From Apus apus (taxonomy: Eukaryota; Chordata; Aves; Apodiformes; Apodidae), in assembly GCF_020740795.1 (NCBI RefSeq), contig NC_067282.1, forward strand, positions 134,845,132 through 134,909,131: 64,000 nt of DNA, in the 5' to 3' direction. The translations under genes were made by a program, and so were the position numbers. Below are positions 45,286 through 60,364 of this stretch, piece by piece (position 1 is the first letter of the stretch; each line of letters opens with the position of its first letter). The notes under the pieces are model-generated. The model ran no database searches and was not told the origin of the DNA. It saw only the letters and a list, made by a program, of their open reading frames with translations.

Positions 45286-48200
45286 TTTTGCAGCTAACAG
45301 ACCCTTGAAATCAAATGCTTATATTTATGGATCTGGATCTTATCTCTAACAGCTGCACTGTCTTTGTGGTTTCTACCTAGTCAGCAGAAGAGACTTCACT
45401 GAAATAATTATGCTCATGTGGCTTTGCAGCTGTAGTAAACAGGAACTACACAGTATCTCTTTAGATAGTATATAAGCTTTCCTACATGTTCCCGGTGTCA
45501 ACAGAATACTTTTCTCCAGCTTGAGTCTTACATGTTTATCATTAGCTGGTTAACATAATGAGTTGAAAGCCATCTGTGAATGCATGGAGCATTTGTAAAC
45601 TACGTTGTCTTGACAGCAGCCCATAGAAAACTTCCTTTACTGGAACTGTAGAAGTTGGCATATTTATTGGTCAGCTGAAACAGGAAATTTAAATGAAGGA
45701 GAAAAAGGGTAGGTGATATAAATCTTGTTATGAGGAGCTTCAAATATGGAAAAATTGGATTTGCAGAATTAAAGGTAACTTAAAACTAGGCATTAGAAAA
45801 GACATAAGGTAACCTTCTGGCTGACTTGCTCTATCTGTCTTAATTTTGGCAGCGCACCTGCATAGGCCATTAAACTGATTGTCTCAGGATATATGCTTGA
45901 GATGGAGTAAACTACCTGATATTAATTTAAGAAGAGGTGATAATGGTATCATGCTGACAGTGTATATTTGTAGTGATCATCCCTGGCAACTGTTTCTTTG
46001 AAAGCTCTGAAATGTAAGAGCATGAATTTTCATTGATGAAAAAAAAAGTCATACCTAAAATTGGAATTAGCCTTATACCAGGCTATTAAAAACTGTGTTT
46101 GTAAAAACATTAGTTGGATTCTTGCACTGATCAGATTGTTTTATTAAGGGCCTGCCACAGCCTGCTGTACTCATTTCAGAAAGTGGGTAGAAAGCCTGGA
46201 GAAATGCTCAGAGACCAAATTCACAACTGTGTCTTTTCTTAGTTACTTGGCCAAATGACAGTCCCTCTGCCACTCAGGATGATATCTTAAAAATTAAAGT
46301 ATGAAGTTAGTTTTGGATTTCGTAGCTTGATTATGTTTATTCATTTTTGCGTATATGTATGCATATATGTATTTTTACATATATATGTCATCTCAGTGTG
46401 AGCATAAAGCTTAAAGTCACTACAGATTTTTAAGTCTTTGAAACTGACTTACAGAACATCCTTAAAAATAGAAGCCTCAACTGAGTTATTTTAAAATACG
46501 TAATTTTAAAATGTAAAAACTTTATTCTGCATCCTCAGTTATTCTTCTAAAAGTCTTTTGCCAAGAGGAAGTAAATGGATATGAGCATAGCAACCGCAGA
46601 TAGCTACTGCCTTAGACAGCTAATCAAAAGCAAAACTCTGAACCCATCTAGACACAAACTGTTGCCACATGTACAATGAAGCTTACTTAAAAAAAAATGC
46701 AGGGAACAGTTTTCCCTTTGCTACCATAGTTCAGTTGTAACAAGAGTTAGTCACCACTTGTAGCCTTAATAGATGAAGTAATTTCCCTGTTTTTTGAAGC
46801 TGGTAATATTTCTTTAACTACAGTGTTACAGGTCATACAGTCTTTTATACAGCTGGTCACCCTCCATAAATTTGTTTTTAAAAATCATTGGGCAGTTGTG
46901 CAATATATGACAAGTGTCTTATTACATCTGATCTTTATATAAAACATACTTGGTGGTGTTCATATACTTGCCTGTTGAATTTCCATTACTATCATAGTTA
47001 GGAAATACTGATTTAAAGTGCCCTTCTAGGTGGAAGGGAATGGTTCCTAGTATATAAAAGAGCCATTTTTATTTCTCTTCTGCTTTCTAGTGTTGTTTGA
47101 TACCCAGTATCCTTTGCTGGTTCACACTGAGTGATACCATATACTGAATGAACACAGAAAAGCTGGTGCAGCAAAGTGCATTATAATGTCTGTGTGCAGC
47201 TGTATTAGAAAACTCAATGAGGCCTATGTTCAGTGTAGGCTTGTCTGTTTGTAAAATAATAAAAACCTAGACGTGTCTGAAGTTACCTCTTGGAGCAGAC
47301 ATTGGCTGCTGTTTGTGGGTAGGGAATACTAACTACACTGGTGATTATTGTCTAGAGCCAGTTACTGCTATGCTCAGGATTATGAACCCAAAGTCATTAG
47401 AAATTATGCAGTTGTGTTTTATCACTGCACACATCCAAGTATGTATCCAAAATACTTGAGTGTATTAAAACATTTGCAAAATGAAGCTGTGTTTTTATAT
47501 ATTACACTTGAGCAGTCGCTTTCTGGAAGATATGCACTGGAAACTTTTGCAGATGCCATCTCCTTTTCTAGGACAGCAAATATGCTGGCTTGCTTTCCTA
47601 GCACAATGTTGCAAGATAAAGCATTTCTGGCTTCAATTTTCTCCTGAACCTCTTTAACTTTAATCTTGCAGCCTTCTGCCCTCTCTCACACTGTTTTCCA
47701 GTTATCAAGCGAGAGCAGAGGGTCACTTGGCTTTTCAGAATTTTATTAGTGCCGTTGTTATGAATCATTCAGCTAGTTTGGTACCAACAAAAGTGATCCA
47801 AGTAGCAATTTACAAAATCTGATTTAGGATTTAAAATCACTTAAAAAATAATAATTAGTGCCACTGTTGAGGGCTCTCAACTTTGTTCATATTGATGAAT
47901 TTAGTGCCAGTGAAAAGCAAAACAGAAATAATCCAGTGTATGTTTCCGTGACACAGAGCCCATATTCCATTATAGAAACCTGGTGCTTCAGTGCATATGC
48001 TCCTTCCTCTTCTGTTTCAATCTGACTGTCTCACTGTGTGCATTTCTCTGTCTGGAGAGTGAATTCCTCAAAATGGAAGCTGTAGTAATGTGCTGCTGTC
48101 AGTAACGGTAGGTGTTGCACAGGTGATCATGTGTTCATGATTTCTTTGTGGATATAGTTTTCTGTGATCTTACTGTACATTAATTCACAGAACATTCTGC

Positions 48201-51200
48201 TTCCTTTGTTCTGTAATAAATTGAAACTGCAGAAACCCACCTCATTTGTGACCAGAGTGTAGTTAATGACAGCTTCCAAGTTCGCTTCTGATGTAAGTCA
48301 GTGAACTTAATTTGGACATGTATTTGTCACAAGTCTTTCCAATACTTTAGGAGTTGAACAGTGGTACAACACCTCTACATGTTTAAGACAGTTTTGTATT
48401 GCTTTCATTAAAGAAGCAGTTGTAAGAGTGAGGGGTCATTGTAGTCATAGTACCTCTTACTTTTTGCAGTGTCTGATCTTTTCAGTCTTCCAGGCAGTAA
48501 GATATTGCCATTTTACGCTATGAGGCACCACAAGATCAGTTAAGAGATTTTCAGGAATGCCCAGCATTTTCCCCCACTCTTGTCAGTGGGATCCCCTGGC
48601 CGCTCTGGAAGATGAAGCTTTGTAGCAGATGGGAACACAGCTCCTCTTGTCTTGAGTCCCAGGGCAACACCACAAAGGGTTCACCAGTGTCAGTGAACCA
48701 TAAAGGTACAGCTTGAAAGCTTTCATGCTCTGAAAATCTGCCAAAATCCAATTGCTAGATCTTCTTTGGAAAATAAGAACCTACACTTCAACTTTGAGCA
48801 TTTGACTGGTGGCTGTGTGTAGCATTTCAGATTCTCCCTGGCCTCTTCAGCAGGTGTGATCTGGTAGCAGCCCATCCTCATAGAGTCCCTGCCATTAGCA
48901 CACCTCCCACCTGAAAGAGCCCCATGGAGAAGGGCCCTGTTTGACTTGTTGGAGTTTCCACTCAGATTCTGTTCAGTCATTTTTGAGTTGGGCAGCCACA
49001 AGATCATTTCTAGCTTTGTTGACGGGGCTCCCTCTGTTTTGAACAATGCTTGTTTGCAGCTCTCCTTTTTATTCCGTTATCTGTCAGGATGGCATTTGCT
49101 GAGAAACCCTCTAATCTTGGCCAGTGTTGGTCAGCCATTTGCTGTGCACCACGACGAGAAGCTGCCTGCACAGCACACATCAAGCAACGTGCCAGTCTTT
49201 ATCCTTGTCAGCGTTATGCAAATCCTCAGCACTGATGTTAATGCCAGTTTGGTTTTTATAGCCTGGTGACAGCAACAGCCCTCAATATTAAACACAAATA
49301 TACATACATAGTTACAGCAATGATTACTCTAGATGTTCAGCTAGTCATAATATTTGCACTTGGTGTGATAAGGAGCTTTGAATGATAATAGCACTGTAGT
49401 AGAAGCTTGTTAAAGTGACAGTAACCCGGTGTCATTATTGAGTGGTACACTTGTGCTTGCTTTCCTACAGCTTTCTTATACACTGTCCCTCTCTATTTAC
49501 ATGTATGTAATGTATAGAAAGAGAAAGTACTCTAGCGCAGCTTGAGGATGCTGTCTGAGATGATGGTCCCTGCTTGGCAGCCCATACAAGACTTGCACCT
49601 TTCATGTATTTATTGCATGTAACAAGTTCTTATACAAAGAGACAAATGATACCTAACCAGAAATCTGTCTTGGCAAAGTTTCAGCTTCCAGTCCTGACTA
49701 GTAATGATTGTGTAGCGAGAGCTCTGGAAAAAGAATTTAGATACATGCCTGGAAACATGTAAATAACAACAATGGTAAAATATATACATATATATTCATG
49801 TAAGCATATGAAAGACTGGTAACTTAATAGTTGTGAATTATTTAAAGGAAAAAAAGAGTGCTTTCTTATCTAATGTCCAAGACATCTCTCCAGTAAGGAA
49901 CATGCACTTTGGAGTCGTTCATTAATTTGACCCATCTTCAGGAAAGCTCCCTGGCCATGAGCAGGAAAGTTCTTACTATGCATTACTAGAGCACCCCATG
50001 GAGCACCCAAGCTATTTGCCAGTTATTGTACCACCCATGTTCCCTCTGTGACAGCAGTCTCTCTGATGCTATTAAGAACAAGAGGGAATCGGGAGTTACA
50101 AGGAACTGACTTAGGCAGAACAAACACTGATGAAAAAAATGTGGTGATTTCAAATGGGTTTCTTGTTAAAGCTGATGTTCTACAAGTAATAATCACATTT
50201 GGAGCAGGCTGTATTGGCAGATAATGTGCCTTTAATGCCATTTTATGACTCTGCCTTCTTTTCATCATGAATAACTGAGATTAGAGCCCATTATTTGCCC
50301 AGGAAGCCCACAAAAGTCCCTAACTAAATGTAGTTACCTGAGTGTCCTCATCCAGGAGACAGGAGTTGCTTTTTTGAAACCATTTCATTGAATATTTAAT
50401 GTGTATTTTAGCTCCAGTTCTAGTGTGTTTAATATGCACTACTGCAGTTTCCATATATGTTATACACATGCTTCTTCTAAAAGATTGGAATAGCTCTTTT
50501 TTTAATTGAGTTTCAATTTTGTTTTAGTTTTGCAAAATTAATGGGCACTAGATGATTCATTTATGTTAACAAAGAATACGTGAAGGTTTTGGACGTTCTG
50601 TCAAAAAACAGAATATTCTGATTCAAGACGATCATTTGCATAGTTTGTTGTGAAATTTGAAAAACCTGGAGCAGTTGAACTCTGAACCAGCAGATATTTC
50701 TTTTTCTAGGGTAAATTGAAATGAAGCACTGAGAAGATACGTATTTTATAGTCCTTTACTATCTTGAGTGCATGTGTACAACTACTTGCCTAATGCTAAA
50801 GGTTTGGATGTCTGTTAAATGTTACAAAGTTCAGTGTGTTCATGCAGATTAATTATCTTAGTATTTTGCAGTTTGATATATGCTATAATCTTCTGCATAT
50901 TTCAAAAGGAGTAAAACATTGCAGAGTTGTAATAATTATCCCAGAAATACCTATTATGCATACACAGAAATAGAATTTAAAAAAAAAAAAAAAAAGTTTG
51001 GAAGTGTATCAAGCATGTTTTAATATGGAATAGCAACATGTAGCCACATGGATGTTTTTAACTCTGTATTCAAGCAGGGACTAGCCTTACCCATACAATT
51101 GTGATTACTAAAATTTACTGTTTGTAGCACTAGTTTTGATTGATCTGGTTTCTTTCAAAACACAGGAAGGCTTTTGTCCTTGCTTATTTTTGTGTTTGTG

Positions 51201-52389
51201 CTAGTGCTATCATTTCAGAACAGGGTAAGAGTGGCTTGATTTTCTGTGCTATAATGTGGTTAAATGTGCAAGAGAGATGCTATAGTTGTGGCATTTTAAC
51301 ACAAATAATAGAAGGACAGAATTAGTACTTTCTTGTTGTTACTTCATAAATATTGTGGCGATTCCTATGAATGTCAGTCACAGCTCAAGATCCTTTCTCC
51401 TGCTCTTTACAGAAATGCAGAACAAAAATGATAGACCCAATCCCAAGATCTTACAGTCTAAGTTACCTGAATTTATAATAAAAATTAGCACACAGTGTTA
51501 TTCTGATCTGAAATAATGCAGTGAGGTACTTGTATTATGAACTGACTTCTAGACAAGTGTAACGATAATTTTTTACATTAATAGTAAAATGAATTTTAAA
51601 TTAAGAAAAATGAACCATGTTCTTTGCTGTTGTGAAGATGTCAATGCTAAAACTCTAGTAAAGTCTTAGGTATTCTGGAGTCTTTTGTCAAAGAGTAGTA
51701 GCTTTTCATGAAAACCCTGACTGGTAGTTGTGCTGCATGGCATTTTATCATTCTGTCTCTCCATCTTAGAGTTTGTAGTCAGTGTGTACTACAGCAAGCT
51801 CTAGGTGGGTAAGCTTATTTGAAACAGTGTGCTTTAAGCAAATGGAGCTTACTTAACATCATAAACTTGTCCTGAGTACAATGTTCATGAATACCTTTGT
51901 AGAATACATTAATAGTAGTTTAAAAGAGGTGCTACACCGGGTGGGTGGGATTCAAACCTTGAGCAACCCAATCTCTTTGATGCCAGAGGTTTTGGGCTTG
52001 CATCTTATGTTCAGACCTGTTATGCCTCTTGCTTAGAGAAGGGTCTCAACAGGATATGCCTTTCATTTCCCTTTCTCCTGCTGGCAGACTGGACACCTCA
52101 CTGAAGTGCAGCAGGGTACAGGGCCCAGTGTCCTGCTCCAGGGTCATCTGTGCCAGATGAAACATGTTAGTCAGATTAATGCTTTGCTGGTTTGCTGGCT
52201 GGGGCAAGGGGTGGCAGAGCTGGGTAGAGCTTGAGACAGGAGTGCTGCTAGAAAATGCACTGCCTTGAGAGGTGTGCTTCTCTTGTGTGCTTGTTTCTTC
52301 TGGCACATTATTCAAGATGGTGCTGAAATGCAAGGAGTTATCTGCAGCTAGTTTTTAAAATAATAAGATGCTTTAACTTTTGGCCAGCT
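45286..52389. other. Intron 3 segment, nothing recognised
   Basis: About 7.1 kb with AT-rich tracts, including an ATATGTA palindromic stretch near 46350-46390 and an A run near 50977-50995. No exon or transposon was supported. Confidence 0.5.
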
Positions 52390-52440
52390 CTTAAGCGATC
52401 AGGCAGTTGGACTAGATGATCATTGTAGATCTCTTCCAAT
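52390..52440 (+). mobile_element. CR1-type 3' end fragment
   Basis: The sequence 'gcagttggactagatgatc' followed by 'attgtagatctcttccaat' matches the CR1 terminal block (ggttggactagatgatctt...ggtcccttccaac). The octamer tail is replaced by a CCCTTT-type simple repeat starting near 52455. Confidence 0.65.
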
Positions 52441-52454
52441 GGAAAGGTAATATT

Positions 52455-52488
52455 CCTTTCCCCTTTCCCCTTTCCCCTTTTCTTAGGT
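52455..52488. repeat. (CCCTTT)n short tandem repeat
   Basis: About five TTTCCCC units lie directly after the CR1 3' end fragment. It may have grown from the CR1 tail region. Confidence 0.85.
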
Positions 52489-52734
52489 GTTGTTGAATGA
52501 CCCCTTCCTCTATTACGAGCAGGAGTAATAGAAGATGCTGACTTCCTTAGACTCTTACCAGAGGGGCCATGCTCAAATTTTTTGGGCAAAGCTTATACTT
52601 ATCTTTGGCTTAAGCTCTACAAAATATGCAGCTAAAAGTGTATTGTATGTATGTAAAAGGCAGGACTCTCATGTGGCTCTTGTTGAAATAATACCACAAA
52701 CAAAACACAGCACAGTCCAACCCCGTGTCCAGCT

Positions 52735-52800
52735 TCCAAGCTCTCATCTCTGTGGGCAGATCATTACATATCTCAAGCCTCAGTTTCCTCCTCTGTTGTT
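52735..52800 (+). mobile_element. Possible MIR-like fragment, sense
   Basis: 'gtgggcagatcattacatat', then 'ctcaagcctcagtttcctcc', then 'tctgttg' resembles the MIR block 'gggcaagttacttaacctctctgtgcctcagtttcctcatctg'. The match is short, so it is tentative. Confidence 0.45.
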
Positions 52801-55800
52801 GAGGATGGTCGAACTCTAATGTGACAGTTAATGTGCTTTGAAATCCTGCACGCAAAAGGCTGTCATGGAATTTCCACTCAAGTTATTGCACATGCTATTT
52901 CTCTTTAAAAATGGGAGATGCCTAGTGTATCACAACTTTCTTTTTTTTTTTTTTTTCTTTTTTTTTTTTCTGTAGCTAACAGAAGCAAGGCAGTGAATGC
53001 CATCTTTTATACACAAGAAAAGGGGTAAAGGATAAACAGCAACATGTTCTGACTGGGATCTCACCCATTGAAACCTATTGATTGTAAGGGGAGCAAGATC
53101 AGAGCACTTGCCTTTTATTAATGATACTGACAATTTAGTATGAGTGGAGAATGGCTTGTAATTAGGTTTGGAACCATTATTGATTATTGTCATTTTCAGT
53201 ATTGATTATCTTACCACTTGGAAAAAAAATAATACCAAGACTCTTCAGCAATGCAGAGCTGGGCCTCTTTGGCCTGCCTTTTTGATGTCACAGTGAAGAT
53301 TGAGCTGCTGCTCATGATCAAATGAAGTCCTGTCAGCTGTGTGGGCTGGGCTTTTAGTTTAATGATGCTGGCTGCAATCTCCTCCTTCCATATAGGATCT
53401 TAGTTCATTGGCTGCCATTCAAGGAAGGATACACCCATTCCTTTTCTGAACTGCTTTCCAATATAAATTTCTGAAGGAGATGGGGGCTAAATCGCTACGT
53501 CTTAGATGGAGAGCCAAGATTAATGGTAGCTCTTTTTCAGCTGATAACCCCTGAAAAGAAAACATATTTGTCACCCACCCCTACAATCAATGTTGTATAA
53601 AGCCACATATAGTGACTTGGAACAAATGAGAATATCCACGATAGGAGGTAACAGGACTGGGGTATAAAATGCACAGAACTCCTTTGAAATGTCTCTGTAA
53701 TCCATCTGATGCCTGAAATAATCGCTATGCATTTGTAAAAACAGACTCTACAGTAAAATTAAACAGCTCCAAAGCTGCTAGATTCAAAGGCCAACAGTAC
53801 TGACCACTCAGCATACCTGTAAGATCAAAGTTATACAAAAACAGATTCTGAAGCAAAGGAAAGGTGTGCTTTAAAAATAGCAGCAACACCTGAGTCACTT
53901 TCTAGTTGCAGTGACATGGCTCGTAAAGGAATTTTGTGGACGCCTACTTCAGAGAAGATGAAGCTGTGTGGTTTGAGCCTGCTGAGGTAACTGCATCTCT
54001 GTCAGCACCCCGGGAGAGCAAAGCTGCCTGTAGCAGGGGCTTTGGATTGCAGCAACGTTTAGAGGGCATTCCACTGACTGGGCAGTATTGTTCATTTGTC
54101 TACTGCATTCAAAATAAAACAATAAGATTTCTGGGGAAGAAAAGAATTCCTCAAATGCCTGGGATTTTTTCCAAGCTTCTTGCAGCAAGGGCATTCTGCA
54201 GAGTATTGAATTTTTGCCTAATGGAAGTTTCTTTGAACCCAAGAAGACAAAAGTGTGCTATTTTTCCCCATGGTCAACTTCTGCTAGATCTTAAGGTTTT
54301 GTTTTTTCCACCATTTCTCACTCCACAGTGGATTTTTTTTATTATTATTATTTATTTTTTTTAAGAACAAAGACCCCCTTTGACCTGGATTTGGATGCAT
54401 CTGTGACAGCCTACTTCAGTGGCTGCCAGCTGAGCATAGTGCATTTAATTGATGAAATAATAATGATGAACCGTGCCTGAACTTGCTTTGACGACCACTT
54501 GAAGCAGAAGGCGTAGTAAATCAGGCCAGTGCAGCAGCGCTCCAGTGGTCACAGTCCATCCTCAGGCTTGGTGTGTGGAAGACATCATCTAGGTGCTGTG
54601 CTCTGGGTCCCAAGCGCGTTTGCACAGGCTTGCTTCATTCCCATCTAAGAACTCACCTCTTCTTCCTTTAATTAAAAGCTAAGTGAAAAGAATCTGTAAC
54701 TTTTTTTTCTTCTTTTTTAAAGAGCAGCATTTTTATGCATCCTCTTAACTGCCCACTGCATTTAGCTGATTAAAACAGAGAGCTTTTCCATTCTAAACTG
54801 TTTAAATGTAGAGACAGGCTAGAGTAGAACTGCTAAATACATACAATGGCAAAGCAATGGATCTGCCTTAGTAACAGTTCTTTAGTGACTGCTGCTGCAT
54901 GGTCCCTCTAACAGCCCAAGCCTGCATATCATTAGCATCCAAACTGAGACTTTCACTGGTAACTGAGGCTCCAGCCCTGCAATTTTAACATGGGAAAGAT
55001 GTAAAAGTCTCAGCTAACTTTGCATCAAGACTCAGCCTTTTTTGTGTACATTCTCCAAGATCAGCGGAACCTAGCAGTGGTTTGTTATTGTAGTGCTTTA
55101 ATGAGGAATAGATTTGGAAGGGGTTTTGTGCAGCTTAATTAACACTGCCCATTGGTTAGATGTTGTGAAAGAGGACTTTAAGAAGATAAATGCTTTGCCT
55201 ATAAAGTCCCCCTAGGTGTCTTTTGCCTTGAAAATTGGGCTTTTGTTTTCAGGACCAGTGTGGAAAGAAGTAAGTACAGCATGTACAAGGAGAAAAGGTT
55301 TTCTTAGGCCTTTGTTATAATTTCAGGCTGCTTGTCTTTTTTTCCCCCCCCAGTGCTCTGACATGCCAAAATGTATCAATTAACTGCAACAAAGACATCA
55401 AAGCAGTTCTTGCTTTGCAAGAAACAATATTTATGCTCAAATATTGTCTTTTAGTTCATGCGATAATGAAAGTTTATTTTTGAAAGTACTACAATGTCTT
55501 TTCCTTTTGAGACAGATACTTAATTTCACATACTGATGATAATTAAATAAGCAAACACATTTCAGGAAAAAACTTTTTTTTTCTTTTTTTTTTCCGAACA
55601 TGAGACACTTGATAAAGAAATTGCATGGGGTGAGACAACATGGATCATTAATAATTGTCACTGTTAGATGTGCAGTTTATTCCAGACAGACTTGTTGTGA
55701 AAGAACCTGAGCAGTTATACAAAAGTCCTTGATACTTCATTATGATGATCAACTGCTGCAGGATTTTTTGTAGAATTTGAGGAATTGTGCTCACTTAAAA

Positions 55801-58800
55801 AGAAGCCCATTTGGCCAACTTAAGACCATTTTTGTCTTGATAATCTACATAGACTTTACAAATTCTATTCCATGGAATATTATTTTCCCTTCCTCATCCC
55901 ATATAAAAGTTACCTTCTGAATGCCAAGTAAATACTATGACCAGGTTGTGAGAGAACTACCTTTCTGTGAGTTTAAGTTGTGTCATGTTTTACTGTTAAC
56001 TAATTTTGCCTTCCATTCTAACCAGGGTATGTGCCTATTGACCTGCAGCCTGGGGCCTTTAAATCCTCTATTCACAAATGCATATGGAAAGTGCTGTCTG
56101 ATGTGTAGAGCACAGGGGTGAGAACCAGGATGCTTGGGTTCTTCCTTGCAGCCTTGTGGCTTTTTCACTGTGGGAATGATCTGATTCCCAGTGAAGGCAT
56201 TCCCATCATCTTCAGCAAGAAATCATGTATGACCTTGGCTGCATCATTCTGTGTCTGTGTTACAAATATGGTAAAGCTGTTGTTGTGCTGGCTGTGATGC
56301 TGTGGCAAATAAAAATCCAGGTGCATTATTGTGAAATACCTTTGTAACTTCTGGACTTTCAAGATCAAAGTCATTTGTGAAAGCTCAACACAGATCCTTC
56401 AGGAGATCTTCAGTAGTATCAGCAATTAAAAATGCATACTAGCACGATTTCATGAATCTTAATAGTTACGGATTGGCTTTGTCTTCTCTGTGGTTTGCCA
56501 CACACCATACATGACCTCTTGACTGCTTAACCAGTGTCTTAGGACTATAATGTAAGGCATGATTGTGGTTTCAGTTTTATTTACATTAGGAATGGCTTTG
56601 TTGGCAACAGTAATTTTACCCAAGTGCTAGGGGAGGGAAGTCAGGTCAGCAGTCTTAAAATTCCTTTTTGAGCTGTATAAACCATCAAAAATGAGCATGA
56701 CTGATACACAGTAGGTAGATATTACTCAAATTCTTTCAAAGTAAACAAGTATTGAGACTTAAGGCTTTGTTTGTTTGTTTTTTCCTCATATCCCGGTCTC
56801 ACTGATCTGGAACTGAAATGTCACTAACTGCCAGGATTAATATTTTTTTCACATGGTTTTAGTGGCATGTTTCAGTGTCCAGCAGCATTATGACAACCTG
56901 TCTATAAATGGAAACTGATCTGTCAGAGTTTTAAGATGAGCAAAATAGAAGCAAACAGTAAGAAGAGTGAATATTATTGACTTAAAATTGACTTCTTACT
57001 GGCCTTGTTATTCTAGAAAGTGTATGAGGATGAATGAGGTATTCTCCATACCCACACAGTTTTCAGCCAACATAATTTGTTTTGAAAAATGTAATCATAT
57101 AATACAAATAAATACTTGTGTTACTCCATTATTTTTAGTTTGCTGTAGATCCCGTAAAACTGCCGACAGCATCCAGTTAGGGAATGAGTCCTATTTGGCA
57201 CTAAGTCTTGCCCTTCACACAAACCCTCCAGTCTCTGCAACTCGCTTGCCAGGACACCCTTATCAGAGCACCTTACTTATTTAGTATTCCCCACTCAGCA
57301 CTATGGTTCTCAGAGAACACAGAATGAAGCCAAAGGATTTTGAGATCCTGCCTCAAGTCTGGCTGATTTTCTGTCAAGCTAAGGAATTGTGAGGAGGAAT
57401 GTAGGTAATGGACACTTTGCCTTTCCCTGGCTTTCAGGCTGTGGTGCAAATTCAAGCAGCCTTAAGGCCACTGTCCCAGCTGGAAACTGAAAAGGGCACA
57501 GTATGTAAAGACTATAAAAAAGGCCAGACTCCGCCTTGCTGAGTATATGTATGAGCTGGAACAGGGCTGAAGTGCATTTTTCAAAGTGCAAAATAAGTTA
57601 ATATTGGGTAGATGAAAATATTACAGGATTGATAATACTTCCCATGTTTTCAGCTCAGAGCAGTCTGTTTTAAATCATCTGAAAGCAAAGTCCTGTATTT
57701 AAAAAGAAGAATTTGGAAGAGAAGGGCTGGCAGAGCTTTGATAATGGCGTTACCACGGAATTGAACTTAAGATCCTACAAAAAAACACAGGACAGATGAG
57801 AAGGAGATAGGGGAGCAAAGTTAACAGGATGTCATAGTGACCTGCAAGGTATAAACGTGTGACTCACTGGAGAGGCTACCTGAGGCTAATGGACATTCAC
57901 ATATTATGTTCTGATGGTATGAAACTATCTGCCTGGAATGGAGAACCTTGGAATGCCAGATTTTGAGTTTTCTATTTAGTCTTCAAGCTATGTTGTTGAA
58001 TAATGGAGAATCTTGGAGAGCAACAAATTGTCTTTAAACCCCTTCTAGGTACCTGAAGGGATTCCTCCTCACCTCCCTTCATATTAAGCAATGATGTGCC
58101 TCTGCAGTGAACGAACAGGCTTCTAACAATATCTCCTGTCTTAAAATGCCAGAGGGATGGCAAAAGTACAGTGAAGCAGATAGAAAAAGTTTAGTCAGAT
58201 TGAGATAACACAGGAGAGAGAAGGGAAAAAAATAAATAAAAGGTTCTACTAAAATTGTACCTTAAATGTAAAGAAATGGTGCTTATATGAAGTGACAAGG
58301 AGCTAGTTAATGGGATCCATATCCACAAGTTACAATAATGCAGTTTTTAAATTGAGTTTTTGTGGCAGACCGGCTCAATAAAATTGCTAAGCTGTGCTTC
58401 AGTTGTGTAGTAAGTGGTGCATGTGGTGTGAAAGACAAGCTGCAGTGTGATAACAGACTATCTCTTCCATGCACAGAGAGTTCTCTATTCTGATCAACTC
58501 AACAGCATGAGCTGGTAAATATTGGTCCAAGCTTCTTGGTCATTAGAATTTATTGTGTTGGTTAATCACACTGAGTTTAGTCACTCTTTCTGTCTGATTG
58601 TACCGGTTTGCTTTCTGAGACTCTCCTGTGCAGTTATTACCCTGTGTCCTGTTGGCATGAGATGCAGGATTACTGAGAAGCCCAAAGAGATACAGCGGCA
58701 TTTGCAGGAGACTGGGGCAGGTGAGGGTCGAAGCAGTTTTTGCTTCTTTCGGTGTTTTCAGGGTCAATTCCAAAAGTGAGCATTTCTAATCTGAGTTTTT

Positions 58801-59739
58801 GGCAGGACTAGAAATAGAACTAATTCCACCATGGTTCATTGATCACCTGAAACTCATTTGGAGAAGTTTTGGTTCAAGTTTGTTAGCAGTGGGGTAGATC
58901 TTCCCATGTCTCCCCTTGCCTTCTTGTTCTGTGGCAGAGTTGTGCTGTTATAAAGAGGAGCAGCATAACCTTGAGTCGGCTGCTTTAGGGACTTGGCAGT
59001 GATGCTGCTTGGATTCTTGCAGTGTACACCCAAAGCATTGACTTCCATATAAACATTTTCAGACATTTCACCCATGATTTTTCCTCCTGCAGTTTACAGA
59101 CATCAACAAGACCTCATTTGTGTATTTGATCTTGTATTTTTGCTCTAATGTGAAGTCTGTTCCTTGTTGAAGTGACCTATTGGAAGTGTCACATTTACAC
59201 AGAACACAGTTACGTGCCTAGCAAGTATCCTTACATGCAGGGCTGATGTGAGCACTGAGATCATGTTATTGCAAGTCCAGAAGTCTTATTGGGAGATACT
59301 CTAGTTGTCCCAGTATGTTTTGTGATTTTGGGATGTTGACAGACAGGGATTATGATGAGATGAAAGGCGTATTTTACTGCTTGTGATTTAAACCAGGCTT
59401 CAAACCCAGCCTGATGCCCTAATTTAAAACACTGGGACATTTTGAGGCTTATGTTTCTGGCAGCCCTCATGGGTTTTATCATAGCTCACACAGTGGCGAG
59501 TACTTTTCAGATTAAGGCTCAGCTTTTCTCAGGAAATTTTAAACTTTCGTTCTAAAAAAAGAAAATTTTTTAGCTCACCTGATGGTGGAGAGAAGCTTGA
59601 AAGCTCAATTGGAGCCTACCTGAATTGTTTTGCTCACATTTTACAGTTTTCAAGCTCATTTCTGTTCTTGTGTGTGTGTGAAGGGGCCTCAGTCATTAGG
59701 TTTTGAATGTTTGGAGCTGCCAGTGTTGCTTTTTATGTA
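52801..59739. other. Intron 3 segment, nothing recognised
   Basis: About 6.9 kb. Visible items are T-rich tracts near 52938-52970 and 55568-55595 and a TTATTATTAT stretch near 54335-54362. The open frame at 53936-54364 (142 codons) has no recognisable similarity. Confidence 0.5.
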
Positions 59740-59855
59740 TCACTGCAAGTTTTTAGTCCCAGATTTTTAGGCATACAATAGCTTTTAACTCTCATTGAAA
59801 TCAAAGAGGGCAGAAGCACCTAAATACCTTTAAAAGTTTGATTTCCAGCTTCATA
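59740..59855. repeat. Possible ancient amniote repeat fragment
   Basis: 'cattgaaatcaaagagggca' followed by 'gaagcacctaaatacctttaaaag' resembles a widely dispersed old amniote repeat (tgaaatcaatgggagttaggcacctaaatacctttgag). I cannot name the family. Confidence 0.4.
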
Positions 59856-60364
59856 CTAGGTCATACCTTCACAGTCCAGGTTATTATTTCTTTGAAATAG
59901 TCCAGCGGTAAAATTCTTTTGGAGGGAAGCAAAGTTTCTAAAATCCCTAAAAGAACTTAAAATTACCTATGTTGTCTATTCTGCAAGCTTCTGGAAGTAA
60001 GTTAGCAAGAAGATATATGCTGAAGCTTTTTCTTTTTGAATTGCAGTCAGTCACAGCAATTTACGGGATTTGACTTGCTATTTTTGACTGTGATGTTTGG
60101 AGAAATAAATTCCTTTTAAGATGTGATTTCCAGAGTACTCTTTGTAGATGAATGCAATCATTCTGGCTCTGGAAATGCTAGGAAATACTGGAAAGTCAAG
60201 GTTAGGCATTCTTTCTGGTGCCAGTCAATTGGGAACCTAGTGTCAGAGTTTGTCATGTGTCTGCTGAGTTGCTATTTTTTATTCTGGTGATGGTAACTTG
60301 AAACAGTATTTGTGTTGACATTTTTCCATCCTCACTTCTTACTGATGCTGGCTTCTTAAATATA

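Noticed and set aside
46336..46392. AT-rich palindrome near 46.36 kb as a miRNA hairpin
   Set aside because: The arms are ATATGTA simple sequence, typical of AT-rich slippage rather than a miRNA precursor.
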